From JBDGYW01 sp964580055 (GTDB lineage Bacteria > Gemmatimonadota > Gemmatimonadetes > Gemmatimonadales > GWC2-71-9), in NCBI GenBank assembly GCA_964580055.1, contig CAZOJI010000015.1, positions 1 through 64,000 on the forward strand: a stretch of 64,000 nucleotides of DNA. The letters run 5' to 3'. Positions 1 through 7,260 of this stretch are shown one piece after another. A program made the translations under genes and the position numbers. The stretch's first letter is position 1, and each line of letters begins with the position of its first letter. The notes under the pieces were generated by a model that saw only the letters and a program-made list of their open reading frames with translations, was not told the DNA's origin and made no database searches.

Positions 1-384
1 CTAGAGAAACATCCGGTCGGATGTCTGTACTACTCGCCCGCAGACATATCATGGGGGCCGGACATCCTCGTGCAACCAGACATATTTGTCGCTGACCGAG
101 ATGAAGTGCGTTCGCTCGAATGGTCGGAAGTCCGAACTCTCCTTCTCACGATCGAAGTCCTGAGTTCCACAACTGCTCGCTACGACCGCCACACTAAACG
201 ACGTCTGTACCAGGAAGTGGGCATTCCGTACTATTGGCTCGTCGACCCCGACGAGATGCTAGTGGAAGTGTGGACCCCGAAAGATCACTTCCCCACGGTC
301 GAACGCGAGCGCGTGACGTGGAAGCACGAGGGTGTGGAAGAGGAATTGACTTTAGATCTCGAGGATCTGTTCAAACCGATCTGA
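1..384 (+). CDS. Uma2 family (DUF820) putative endonuclease, 5' partial
   Basis: The reading frame is open from base 1 and ends at 384, so the N-terminus lies outside the window. The visible 127 residues carry the Uma2 core: a QPDIFV strand, then LLTIEVLSSTTARYDRHTKR and GIPYYWLVDP. This is the conserved E-V-L-S-x-x-T-x-x-x-D-x-x-x-K block of the family, which has the PD-(D/E)XK nuclease fold. The acidic and lysine positions expected for metal-dependent cleavage are present. Uma2 proteins occur in multicopy families in cyanobacteria, Chloroflexi and Gemmatimonadota, and their biological role is not settled. It lies next to a toxin-antitoxin pair and a permease remnant, so this end of the window looks accessory. 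Confidence 0.85.
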   Translation, partial: LEKHPVGCLYYSPADISWGPDILVQPDIFVADRDEVRSLEWSEVRTLLLTIEVLSSTTARYDRHTKRRLYQEVGIPYYWLVDPDEMLVEVWTPKDHFPTVERERVTWKHEGVEEELTLDLEDLFKPI

Positions 385-517
385 GAGGCGTTCGCTCTCA
401 TCCCGCCGTCGCTGCGACTCCCGCTCCTCCCGCCTCTCCCGCTTCTGCCACCCTGCCCCCATCAACGTCTTCCGCTTTACACTTACCGGCTGTCCGCCTG
501 GAAGAACGGCGGCTCAT

Positions 518-640
518 CCCAGATTCAGGATGATGCTCGTCGGGCTGTTCGCCGCAATGGCACCGATTCTCGCTGCGACCGGCTTGTACGGGGTGCTCGC
601 CTTCTTCGTCAGGCAACGGGTTCACGAGTTCGGCGCCCGG
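518..640 (+). pseudogene. Remnant of an FtsX/MacB-type (ADOP) ABC permease
   Basis: The translation from about 518 reads PRFRMMLVGLFAAM followed by ATGLYGVLAFFVRQR and VHEFGAR. It matches the start of the C-terminal membrane segment of MacB-like and ADOP permeases, whose consensus is roughly LLGLFAALALLLAAVGLYGV then a V-x-Q-R-T-R-E-I-G-x-R loop. The similarity stops abruptly after the GAR, where MALGA would follow, and the frame runs directly into the antitoxin gene. There is no upstream permease body. I read it as a roughly 40-residue relic of a deleted gene. The match is by motif recognition only. Confidence 0.6.
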
Positions 641-682
641 GCTAAGTTGACGGCGATACCGCCGCGTAGTACAGTTGTGTAC

Positions 683-916
683 ATGAGTACGACAATAACG
701 ATTCGAGCTGATGAGCAGCTGCGCCGGTCGCTCCAAAGACGAGCGCGGGAACAAGGGAAATCCGTATCCGAAGTGGCTCGGGAGATACTCCGGAGTGCAT
801 TGGAGCAGCGCCCCCTCGAGCTGCGAACCGGCCATCTACGCGGAAGGTTGCGTGTTCGCGAGGCGCCCCCCGAGGCCTGGAGAAAGACTCTGAGGGAACG
901 CAACTGGCGCACATGA
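683..916 (+). CDS. Ribbon-helix-helix antitoxin (FitA/VapB-like)
   Basis: A 77-residue protein. It opens with a short basic strand (STTITIRADEQL) followed by a helix-turn-helix region with KSVSEVAREILRSAL. This is the ribbon-helix-helix pattern of FitA/VapB antitoxins that dimerise and bind their own promoter. The C-terminal tail is charged and would wrap the toxin. Its stop overlaps the start of the PIN-domain gene by four bases (ATGA), the usual layout of a translationally coupled antitoxin-toxin pair. The ATG at 683 is chosen because it begins the DNA-binding strand; the same frame continues upstream only into permease-remnant sequence. Confidence 0.85.
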   Translation: MSTTITIRADEQLRRSLQRRAREQGKSVSEVAREILRSALEQRPLELRTGHLRGRLRVREAPPEAWRKTLRERNWRT

Positions 917-1332
917 AGACATGGCTCGTGGATACCGGACCTCTGGTAGCGTATCTCGATGCCGGCGACCCTGGTCACACTCGAGTCGCAGAGTCGTGGG
1001 ATACGTTCACCGGCAGGCTCGTCACGAGCAGTGCCGCCATCACCGAGGCGATGCACTTCGTCGCACCGAGTCGACGCGGTCCGCGTCTTCTGGCTGAGCT
1101 GGTGACGTCGAGCGGAATGGAGGTATACGACCTGACTCGCCCTCCCGAGCTCAACGAGGCGGTCGCTCTGATGGAGAAGTATGCCGATACGCCCATGGAT
1201 TTCGCGGACGCGACGCTCGTGCTCTTGGCGGAAGCACTTGGCATCCGCGAGGTTCTCACACTCGATTATCGCGGGTTCACCGTGTACCGGACGCGAACCG
1301 GCCGCCCCTTGCGCTTGGTGCTCTCGGCCTGA
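913..1332 (+). CDS. PIN-domain ribonuclease toxin (VapC-like)
   Basis: A 139-residue PIN domain. The acidic metal-binding residues expected of the family are present: D7 in LVDTGPLVA, E45 in SAAITEAMH, D96 and D99 in MDFADATLV, and D118 in LTLDYRGF. PIN toxins of this type cleave RNA (tRNA, rRNA or mRNA) unless held by the cognate antitoxin, encoded immediately upstream with a four-base overlap. The catalytic set is intact, so the module is probably active. The specific RNA target cannot be read from sequence. Confidence 0.9.
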   Translation: MKTWLVDTGPLVAYLDAGDPGHTRVAESWDTFTGRLVTSSAAITEAMHFVAPSRRGPRLLAELVTSSGMEVYDLTRPPELNEAVALMEKYADTPMDFADATLVLLAEALGIREVLTLDYRGFTVYRTRTGRPLRLVLSA

Positions 1333-1424
1333 GCCGCACGCTATCTAAACAATGACGGTTGCGGAACCAAGCCCGATCCGACGAGCAACGCCAAATGCCG
1401 CAGTTGCGAAACCCGAGGAGACTA

Positions 1425-1799
1425 ATGACTCTCGCAATTCACATGAAGACACATGGCCTCTCGCTAGACGCAGAGCTGAACGACACCGTCACAGCCAAGG
1501 CCGTCCACGAAGCGTTGCCATTGACGGCGACCGCAAACCGCTGGGGCGAAGAGATCTACTTCGAGATCCCGGTAGCTGAGCCGGCTGCGCCTGACGCGAC
1601 CGAAACCGTGCAGGTCGGCGATCTGGGTTACTGGCCTGAAGGAAAAGCCTTCTGTGTGTTCTTCGGCCGCACCCCGGCTTCAACGGGAGAAGATCCCGTT
1701 GCTGCGGGGCCTGTCAATATCATAGGGCGGGTGCTTGACGATGTCGCTGAGCTGACAAACGTGCCGCAGGGAGCCGAGGTAGTGCTGGAAAGAGCCTGA
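1425..1799 (+). CDS. Cyclophilin-like fold protein (DUF369 type)
   Basis: A 124-residue protein. Its central signature VGDLGYWPEGKAFCVFFGRT followed by a VNIIGRV strand is typical of the small DUF369 cyclophilin-like proteins, which have a cyclophilin beta-barrel fold without demonstrated prolyl isomerase activity. The frame stays open further upstream (a TTG at 1359), but the ATG at 1425 has GAGGAG five bases before it and starts just before the first beta strand, so it is preferred. It converges on the NamZ gene with eight bases between stops. Function is unknown. Confidence 0.75.
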   Translation: MTLAIHMKTHGLSLDAELNDTVTAKAVHEALPLTATANRWGEEIYFEIPVAEPAAPDATETVQVGDLGYWPEGKAFCVFFGRTPASTGEDPVAAGPVNIIGRVLDDVAELTNVPQGAEVVLERA

Positions 1800-1807
1800 G
1801 AGATGTC

Positions 1808-2989
1808 TCAGTCGTAAAGCAAGAACGGTTCAACCAGCTCGGAAAACTCATCCATGTCAGTCTTGCTTTCCGCGAAGAACCCTTCGGGATCCGTTCCCGC
1901 GTCCACCGCGAGCCGCAGCGCATCTCCGCCCCATAGTATGTCGATCGGCATCTTCTCATGCTCGTACTCGTACGGAGGCGGGCGCCAGGCAAAGTCACCG
2001 GGAGCGATCTCACGAGCAGCGTGCAGTATCGACACCGCCGTGTGAACCGGACGAAAACTGTCACGATCTACGACGTGTAGCTGGGCGCCACAGCACAACT
2101 TTCCAGCATGCTTTTGAAAGGTCGGCTCGAAGCAGCAGGGGCGGAACACAACCCCGGGCAAGTCGCAGCGTTCGAGCATCTCCACCAGCTCGCGCTCGTC
2201 GAGGAACGGGGCGCCGAACATCTCGAACGGCCGAGTGGTTCCGCGGCCCTCGGAGAGGTTGGTACCCTCGAGCAACACCATGCCGGGGTACACGAGACAC
2301 GAGTCCAACGTAGGCAGATTGGGGCTGGGCATTACGAACGGGAGTCCGGTCTCATCGAACCATTGGGAGCGCCGCCAGCCCTTGCAGGGAACAACATCCA
2401 GCTCGCAACCGATGCGGTACTCCTCATTGGCGAGACGTGCGATCTCACCCGCGGTGAGCGAGTGTCGCAAGGGCAAGGGGTGGAGACCGACGAACGATTC
2501 GAATCCCCGCTGCAGCAGCGGCCCCTCGCGCGATTCGCCCGTGATCGGGTTGGGTCTGTCGAGCACCACGAACCTAACGCCCGCGTCGCGGCAAGCCTCC
2601 ATTGCCAACATCATCGTCCAGATGAACGTGTATACGCGAACTCCCACATCCTGGAGATCGCACAGAAGGACGTCCAGGCCGTCCAGCATCTCGGGCGTGG
2701 GCTCGCGTGCGGCGCCATAAAGAGAGTGGACAGGAATGCCGAGCCGCCGATCGATGTAGGGCTCGCTCTCGATCATGTTGTCCTGCTTCTCGCCCCGCAT
2801 GCCGTGTTGCGGCCCGAAGAGAGCCTTCAGATTGTACCCAGCGGCGATTAGCGCGTCAGCGGAATGCGTGAGACGTGCCGTGACCGACGCGGGATGAGCT
2901 ATTAGACCGAGATTGGCCCGGCGCAGGTTTCCCTGCTCGCCCGAGACGAGGCGAGACAGGCCGGGCGTCGCACTGTGAGTGCTCACCAT
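1808..2989 (-). CDS. namZ: DUF1343 family exo-beta-N-acetylmuramidase (NamZ-like)
   Basis: A 393-residue protein matching DUF1343 along its full length. Visible family blocks include LFGPQHGMRGEKQDN near the N-terminus, DVLLCDLQDVGVRVYTFIWT, VVLDRPNPITG, MPSPNLPT and LLEGTNLSEGRGTTRPFE. NamZ (YbbC in Bacillus subtilis) is the founding member of this family and removes N-acetylmuramic acid from the non-reducing end of cell-wall fragments during turnover. No convincing signal peptide is visible at the chosen ATG, so a cytoplasmic role in muropeptide recycling is possible, or the start is wrong. It lies 78 bases behind the thioredoxin gene on the same strand and may share its transcript. Confidence 0.85.
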   Translation of the reverse strand: MVSTHSATPGLSRLVSGEQGNLRRANLGLIAHPASVTARLTHSADALIAAGYNLKALFGPQHGMRGEKQDNMIESEPYIDRRLGIPVHSLYGAAREPTPEMLDGLDVLLCDLQDVGVRVYTFIWTMMLAMEACRDAGVRFVVLDRPNPITGESREGPLLQRGFESFVGLHPLPLRHSLTAGEIARLANEEYRIGCELDVVPCKGWRRSQWFDETGLPFVMPSPNLPTLDSCLVYPGMVLLEGTNLSEGRGTTRPFEMFGAPFLDERELVEMLERCDLPGVVFRPCCFEPTFQKHAGKLCCGAQLHVVDRDSFRPVHTAVSILHAAREIAPGDFAWRPPPYEYEHEKMPIDILWGGDALRLAVDAGTDPEGFFAESKTDMDEFSELVEPFLLYD

Positions 2990-3067
2990 GAATCGTGCAG
3001 ACTGTGAAGTAGAGTTTTCTGTTCGCGATGCCGACGAGCTGCCGGTAGCCCGTCGTTGCCGCGGCCG

Positions 3068-3433
3068 CTAGGCCGAACCGTTCTGCGATTGCTTCCGGAC
3101 TTCATCCATATCCAAGCCTCTCACCTGATCGACTACGTCCGCCAAAGCGGCTTTGTCCATGTATCCCGCATGAGACACCACCAACACCTTCTCGCGGATG
3201 ATCAGGAGTGTCGGAATGGACGAAATCTCGAACGCCTCCTTGAGCTCTTTTGCCTCCTCGGTATTGATGCGGCAAAAGGCCATGTCGCTGTTCTGGTTCG
3301 CAACCGATTCAAACACCGGCGCAAATCCTTTGCAAGGCGCACACCAGGGAGCCCAGAAATCCAGAACCAGCGTGTCGTTGGCGCTGAACACCTTCTGGAA
3401 ATCTTCCTCAGTAGTGATCGTGTGTATAGGCAT
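3068..3433 (-). CDS. Thioredoxin-fold protein with WCAPCK motif
   Basis: A 121-residue thioredoxin. The redox motif WCAPCK has Cys31 and Cys34, and ISSIPTLLII supplies the cis-proline loop. The ATG at 3433 is chosen because AGAAGG lies four bases upstream and the fold begins there; the open frame extends 38 codons further without family similarity. Compared with classical thioredoxin it has an acidic, charged C-terminal extension. It follows the 62-aa small protein gene by 71 bases on the same strand, so the two are likely co-transcribed from the divergent promoter region at 3765-3808. It may be a partner reductase for that small protein, but this is inference only. Confidence 0.9.
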   Translation of the reverse strand: MPIHTITTEEDFQKVFSANDTLVLDFWAPWCAPCKGFAPVFESVANQNSDMAFCRINTEEAKELKEAFEISSIPTLLIIREKVLVVSHAGYMDKAALADVVDQVRGLDMDEVRKQSQNGSA

Positions 3434-3504
3434 GTGACCTTCTCGATTGGCGCGGCGCGCACCCTTGTCGAGCACACGCTGCGCCGTCTGTGATGTGACC
3501 GGTA

Positions 3505-3693
3505 TCAACCGCCTTCGGCCATCTGGACTTCGCTGTGCGCCACGCAACCCTTTTCCCGGAAGTCCTTGCTGTTGGGATCAACGTCTGCGTCGCAGAGCCA
3601 ATACTCGCCGTTCTCGTCCACATGCACTTTGATCGGCCTGGTGCCGGGCTTCAGGATGCCATCGCCGATGTGCAGCTTCTTTGCTTCAGCCAT
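3505..3693 (-). CDS. 62-aa conserved protein of unknown function, copy A
   Basis: The protein starts at the ATG at 3693 (MAEAKKLHIGDGILKPG) and ends in EVQMAEGG. It is identical at 56 of 62 positions to the second copy at 11333-11521, although the two genes differ at many third-codon positions. Selection has therefore acted on the protein. The central part is acidic (VHVDENGEYWLCDADVDP), with two cysteines in YWLCDAD and GCVAHS, and both copies end in Gly-Gly. I recognise no family. It heads a likely operon with a thioredoxin and NamZ, and it is divergent from the photolyase/lipid operon across a shared palindromic operator. A role in the light or oxidative response is inferred from position alone. 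Confidence 0.85.
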   Translation of the reverse strand: MAEAKKLHIGDGILKPGTRPIKVHVDENGEYWLCDADVDPNSKDFREKGCVAHSEVQMAEGG

Positions 3694-3764
3694 TTTTGCC
3701 TCCCTCTGATTCGTTTGACGGCTTGGGTGATGCTCAACTGGTATCAGCAACGTTAATTATACGC

Positions 3765-3792
3765 AATGTACATAGCGTTCATGATTTGTCAA
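3765..3792 (-). promoter_or_regulatory. Predicted promoter for small protein copy A operon
   Basis: On the minus strand there is a TTGACA (3787-3792) formed by the left arm of the palindrome, a 16-base spacer and TACATT (3765-3770, 4 of 6 to consensus). A perfect TATAAT at 3756-3761 lies too far away for the same -35. The 5' leader also contains CTGGTATCAG (3738-3747), which recurs as CTGGTATTAG (11584-11593) ahead of copy B. Confidence 0.45.
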
Positions 3793-3808
3793 GGACAAAA
3801 CATTGACA
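3787..3808. promoter_or_regulatory. Palindromic operator, predicted CarH/LitR site
   Basis: The inverted repeat is TGTCAAGG-N6-CATTGACA. One arm differs by a single base from the perfect TGTCAAGG-N6-CCTTGACA found in front of the carH-like gene at 14303-14324. Arm length and spacer are the same. Each arm contains a TTGACA on one strand, so a bound repressor would block both divergent promoters. MerR-B12 repressors of the CarH/LitR family bind operators that overlap -35 elements, so assignment to the local regulator is reasonable but inferred. Confidence 0.6.
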
Positions 3809-3831
3809 ATAACTCGACGGTACGGCATATT
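3803..3831 (+). promoter_or_regulatory. Predicted promoter of the light/lipid/photolyase operon
   Basis: TTGACA (3803-3808) in the right arm of the palindrome is followed by a 17-base spacer and CATATT (3826-3831, 4 of 6 to consensus). Transcription would start near 3838, about 20 bases before the 59-aa ORF. Confidence 0.5.
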
Positions 3832-3859
3832 GGACCTTACCGGCTACAGGTGAACGCTG

Positions 3860-4039
3860 ATGAGTAAACCAAAAGAAATCCTGAACAGCTTGGTTCTCCG
3901 GTTCGACACCCGGGCGCCGGGACAGGGCCAATATTGGTGGGAGGTCGACCCCGCATACTACGTGCTCTGGCTTCTCTCGAAATTGCGGATAATTTGGAAT
4001 CTTCACCCCATCCCCCGCCGGCTCGCAGAGGCAACGTGA
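3860..4039 (+). CDS. 59-aa hypothetical protein, first ORF of the operon
   Basis: This short ORF begins MSKPKEILNSLVLRFDTRAP, continues through a Trp/Tyr-rich stretch (QYWWEVDPAYYVLWLLSK) and ends in a basic tail. AGGTGA lies six bases before the ATG, a good ribosome binding site. The stop is separated by one base from the start of the FAD oxidoreductase (TGATATG), an arrangement for translational coupling. It is the first gene after the operator-controlled promoter. The hydrophobic, aromatic middle could associate with membrane. I recognise no family. Its reality rests on position, ribosome binding site and coupling. Confidence 0.6.
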   Translation: MSKPKEILNSLVLRFDTRAPGQGQYWWEVDPAYYVLWLLSKLRIIWNLHPIPRRLAEAT

Positions 4040-4040
4040 T

Positions 4041-5270
4041 ATGAGAGTCGCAATTGTTGGCACTGGAATATCGGGGCTCACAGTGGCCCACATGCTGGCT
4101 CCTCAGCACGAGATAGCCGTGTTCGAATCGAATGACTACGCCGGCGGTCACACGAATACGGTGCACGTCGAACTCGAAGCAGGCCAATGGGATGTAGACA
4201 CCGGATTCATCGTCTACAACGAGCGCAATTATCCCAACTTCGCCCGCCTGCTCGGGAAACTCGGCGTGGAGACTCAACCCAGCACGATGAGCTTCAGTGT
4301 GCGTTGCGACCGCACCGGTCTGGAATACAACGGCTCCACGCTACGCCAGCTGTTCGTTCAGAAGCGCAATTTGCTGCGCCCTTCGTTCTACCGGATGTTG
4401 CGCGACATCCTGCGGTTCAACCGGCAGGCCAAACAAGCGCTACAAGGCACCGATTCGGGCGGGACGCTCGGTGAGTTCTTGAGGAAGGGGAAATACTCGC
4501 GTGAGCTCACGGAGCAATACCTCGTCCCGATGGCTGCCGCGATCTGGTCGACACCGCCGCAAAGCGTATTGCAGATGCCGGCCGATTTCTTCGTGAGATT
4601 CTTCGACAACCATGGCTTGCTCACGGTGAATGACCGGCCCGAATGGCGGGTGATCAAGGGTGGCTCGCAACGGTATGTCGAAAAGCTCATCGCTTTGTTC
4701 GAGGATCGTATTCGGCTCGAGACACCGGTCCGCAGCGTCACGCGTTTCGACGACCATATCGAACTGGACGGAGAACGATTCGATCAGGTCGTGTTCGCGT
4801 GTCACAGCGACCAGGCCCTGGCCATCCTGTCCGATCCGTCGCCTGCAGAGCGGGAGATACTGGAGGCGTTCCCTTATCAGGAGAATGAAGTCTTGCTGCA
4901 CACCGACGCCACGTTGCTTCCGAGGGCGACGGCCGCCTGGGCGTCATGGAACTATCACATAGGTGAGAGCGTCGATGCCCCGGTAGAGCTCACCTACAAC
5001 ATGAATATCCTGCAGTCGCTGGACGCACCCCAGCCATTCTGTGTTTCGCTCAACGCCGCCGGAGGCATCAGTCCTTCGCTGGTCTTGTACCGGGTCAGCT
5101 ACCATCATCCCCAGTACACGGTCCGAGGCATCGAGGCTCAGAGACGCCACGGCGACATCAGTGGGATCGGGCGCACGCATTTCTGCGGCGCCTACTGGGG
5201 AAACGGGTTTCACGAGGACGGCGTCAACAGCGCGCTCGAAGTCGGCAAGGCGTTTGGAGTTTCGCTGTGA
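4041..5270 (+). CDS. NAD(P)/FAD-dependent oxidoreductase (amine-oxidase-like)
   Basis: A 409-residue flavoprotein. The N-terminus has the Rossmann FAD motif GTGISGLTVAHML, then an acidic residue at the end of strand 2 (VFESNDYAGGHTNT). The C-terminus has the second FAD-contacting block (GRTHFCGAYWGNGFHEDG). It resembles the flavin amine oxidase/phytoene desaturase superfamily. Close relatives regularly sit beside DUF1365 and cyclopropane-fatty-acid-synthase-type genes in light or singlet-oxygen regulons. It probably oxidises or desaturates a membrane fatty acid; the substrate is not shown here. Its stop overlaps the next start by four bases (GTGA). Confidence 0.85.
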   Translation: MRVAIVGTGISGLTVAHMLAPQHEIAVFESNDYAGGHTNTVHVELEAGQWDVDTGFIVYNERNYPNFARLLGKLGVETQPSTMSFSVRCDRTGLEYNGSTLRQLFVQKRNLLRPSFYRMLRDILRFNRQAKQALQGTDSGGTLGEFLRKGKYSRELTEQYLVPMAAAIWSTPPQSVLQMPADFFVRFFDNHGLLTVNDRPEWRVIKGGSQRYVEKLIALFEDRIRLETPVRSVTRFDDHIELDGERFDQVVFACHSDQALAILSDPSPAEREILEAFPYQENEVLLHTDATLLPRATAAWASWNYHIGESVDAPVELTYNMNILQSLDAPQPFCVSLNAAGGISPSLVLYRVSYHHPQYTVRGIEAQRRHGDISGIGRTHFCGAYWGNGFHEDGVNSALEVGKAFGVSL

Positions 5271-6025
5271 AAAGCTGCATCTATCGCGGCACTGTGAGGC
5301 ACCGGCGGTTCCAGCCGGTCGAGCACAGCTTCCGTTATCGGATGTTTTTGATGTATCTCGATCTCGACGAGCTTCCAGGTGTGTTCGACGGGAGACTGCT
5401 GTGGTCCGCCCGCAGTCCCGCCGTAGCATGGTTCCGGCGCGCCGACTATCTCGGCGACCCTGCAGTGCCGCTCGACCAAGCGGTGCGCAGCAAGGTGGCG
5501 GAACACACCGGCGCTCGGCCCGATGGACCGATACGCCTGCTCACCCACCTACGGTATTTCGGCTACGTCATGAATCCGGTGAGCTTCTATTACGTGTTCC
5601 ATAGTGCCGGCCAGCGCGTGGAGACCATCGTCGCCGAGGTCAACAACACTCCTTGGGATGAGCGTTACGTCTATGTATTGAGCGCCGATCGCAACGACGG
5701 GGCCAACGGCAAAAAGAGATACCGGCTGGCCAAGGAGTTTCACGTTTCACCCTTCATGGACATGGACGTCGAGTACGATTGGCGTTTCTCGGAGCCCGGA
5801 AGAGGGCTTGTCGTGCATATGGAGAACCTGACGAACAGCGGCCCGCTATTTGACGCGACCCTCGTGCTGAGGCGCGAGGAGTTATCCGGTGGATCGCTCG
5901 CGCGAGCCCTGCTGCGGCATCCGTGGATGACGGCCACTGTCATCAGGGGAATCTACTGGCAGGCTCTGCTGCTCTATTTGAAGCGAGTCCCCTACTATCC
6001 CCACCCCTCAACGCGGGAGGTGTGA
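5267..6025 (+). CDS. DUF1365 family protein
   Basis: A 252-residue protein starting with GTG at 5267 and overlapping the upstream stop. It has the family blocks CIYRGTVRHRRFQPVEHSFR at the N-terminus, LLTHLRYFGYVMNPVSFYY and a VAEVNNTPWDERYVY stretch, then KEFHVSPFMDMD. DUF1365 proteins have no biochemical function assigned, but they almost always neighbour an FAD oxidoreductase and a cyclopropane-fatty-acid-synthase-type methyltransferase, as here. It is presumably cytoplasmic and acts on lipid acyl chains; that is inferred from context. Confidence 0.9.
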   Translation: MKSCIYRGTVRHRRFQPVEHSFRYRMFLMYLDLDELPGVFDGRLLWSARSPAVAWFRRADYLGDPAVPLDQAVRSKVAEHTGARPDGPIRLLTHLRYFGYVMNPVSFYYVFHSAGQRVETIVAEVNNTPWDERYVYVLSADRNDGANGKKRYRLAKEFHVSPFMDMDVEYDWRFSEPGRGLVVHMENLTNSGPLFDATLVLRREELSGGSLARALLRHPWMTATVIRGIYWQALLLYLKRVPYYPHPSTREV

Positions 6026-6027
6026 CG

Positions 6028-7260
6028 GTGCTGCGAGGAACCGCGAAACGGGCGGTCGAGAAGCGCCTGGAGCAGATGCGCGAGGGCCGGCTGACGGTAG
6101 AACAGCCCGACGGTACAACCAAAGCGTTCGGGCTCGGCGACGGGCCGGCTGTAACGGTGCGACTTCACGACGAGAGCTTCTACGAATCACTGGCTTTCGG
6201 CGGGCACTTGGGCGCCGCGGAGGCATACGTGTCGGGCTCATGGTCCACCAACGATCTCACGTCGTTGGTCCGGCTCTTTCTGCGAAACCGGGACGTGCTC
6301 GAAGATCTCGAGACCGGCTTCGCAGCACTGGCTCGTCCGCTGCAGGTGCTTCTTCACGCTATGAAACGCAACACCCGCAGAGGATCGCGCGCCAATATCG
6401 CTGCACACTACGACCTCGGCAACGAGTTCTTCGCGGCATTTCTCGACGATACCATGACCTATTCGTGCGGGATATTCGAGCGACCCGATAGCTCCCTGCG
6501 AGACGCCTCGATCGCAAAGTACGACCGGCTGTGCCGCAAGCTCGAGCTCACACCTGACGACCACGTCGTCGAGATCGGTACCGGATGGGGCGGCTATGCA
6601 ATCCACGCTGTCCGGGAGTATGGATGTCGAGTCACGACCTGCACGATCTCACTCGAGCAACATCAACTCGCGACGGAACGCGTGACGGCGGCAGGGCTGT
6701 CGGACCGAGTGAACTTGCTGCTTTGCGATTACCGCGACATGAAGGGCAGCTTCGACAAGCTCGTGTCCATAGAAATGGTCGAGGCGATCGGTCATCAGTA
6801 CTTCGAGACCTACTTCGAAACTTGCGCGCGACTCCTCGCGCCACACGGCAGAGCCGCGATCCAGTCGATCACCCTGCAAGACCGCTACTACGAGCGGGCG
6901 CGCCGTCAGGTGGATTTCATCAAGCGATACATTTTCCCGGGCAGCTGTATGCCGGCGGTTTCGGCATTGGCCGGGGCCGCACGCGATACGGATCTACGGC
7001 TGGTTCACCTGGAGGACATAACTCCGCACTACGCCGAGACGCTGCTTCGCTGGCGCACCAACTTCCTCGCCAATTGGGATCGGATCAAAACCCTCGGCTT
7101 CTCTGAAGATTTTCGCAGGCTATGGGAGTTCTACTTCTGCTACTGTGAGGGCGGGTTTCGCGAGGCTGTCTTGGGCGACGTTCAACTCCTGTTCGCCAAA
7201 CCCCGCGCGTCCGGGCATGTGAATCTCGTCAGATCCCAAAGAAAGGTCGTGGCAGCATGA
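6028..7260 (+). CDS. Cyclopropane-fatty-acid-synthase family methyltransferase 1
   Basis: A 410-residue SAM-dependent methyltransferase of the CFA synthase/mycolic acid family. Key motifs are AAHYDLGNEFFAAFLDD, the SAM loop EIGTGWGGYAIHA, CTISLEQHQLA, SIEMVEAIGHQYF and a FIKRYIFPGS block. These are the canonical CFA synthase signatures for methyl transfer to a double bond in a phospholipid acyl chain. Two GTG codons (6022, 6028) could start it. The second has GGGAGG seven bases upstream and is preferred; the first overlaps the DUF1365 stop. The reading frame extends upstream inside DUF1365 without similarity. The product may be a cyclopropane or a methyl-branched acyl chain. Confidence 0.9.
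   Translation: MLRGTAKRAVEKRLEQMREGRLTVEQPDGTTKAFGLGDGPAVTVRLHDESFYESLAFGGHLGAAEAYVSGSWSTNDLTSLVRLFLRNRDVLEDLETGFAALARPLQVLLHAMKRNTRRGSRANIAAHYDLGNEFFAAFLDDTMTYSCGIFERPDSSLRDASIAKYDRLCRKLELTPDDHVVEIGTGWGGYAIHAVREYGCRVTTCTISLEQHQLATERVTAAGLSDRVNLLLCDYRDMKGSFDKLVSIEMVEAIGHQYFETYFETCARLLAPHGRAAIQSITLQDRYYERARRQVDFIKRYIFPGSCMPAVSALAGAARDTDLRLVHLEDITPHYAETLLRWRTNFLANWDRIKTLGFSEDFRRLWEFYFCYCEGGFREAVLGDVQLLFAKPRASGHVNLVRSQRKVVAA

Noticed and set aside
3738..3747. CTGGTATCAG shared with 11584-11593 as a possible transposon end
   Set aside because: The two sites face the same way relative to the paralogous genes and differ by one base; shared leader ancestry explains them better than mobile-element termini.
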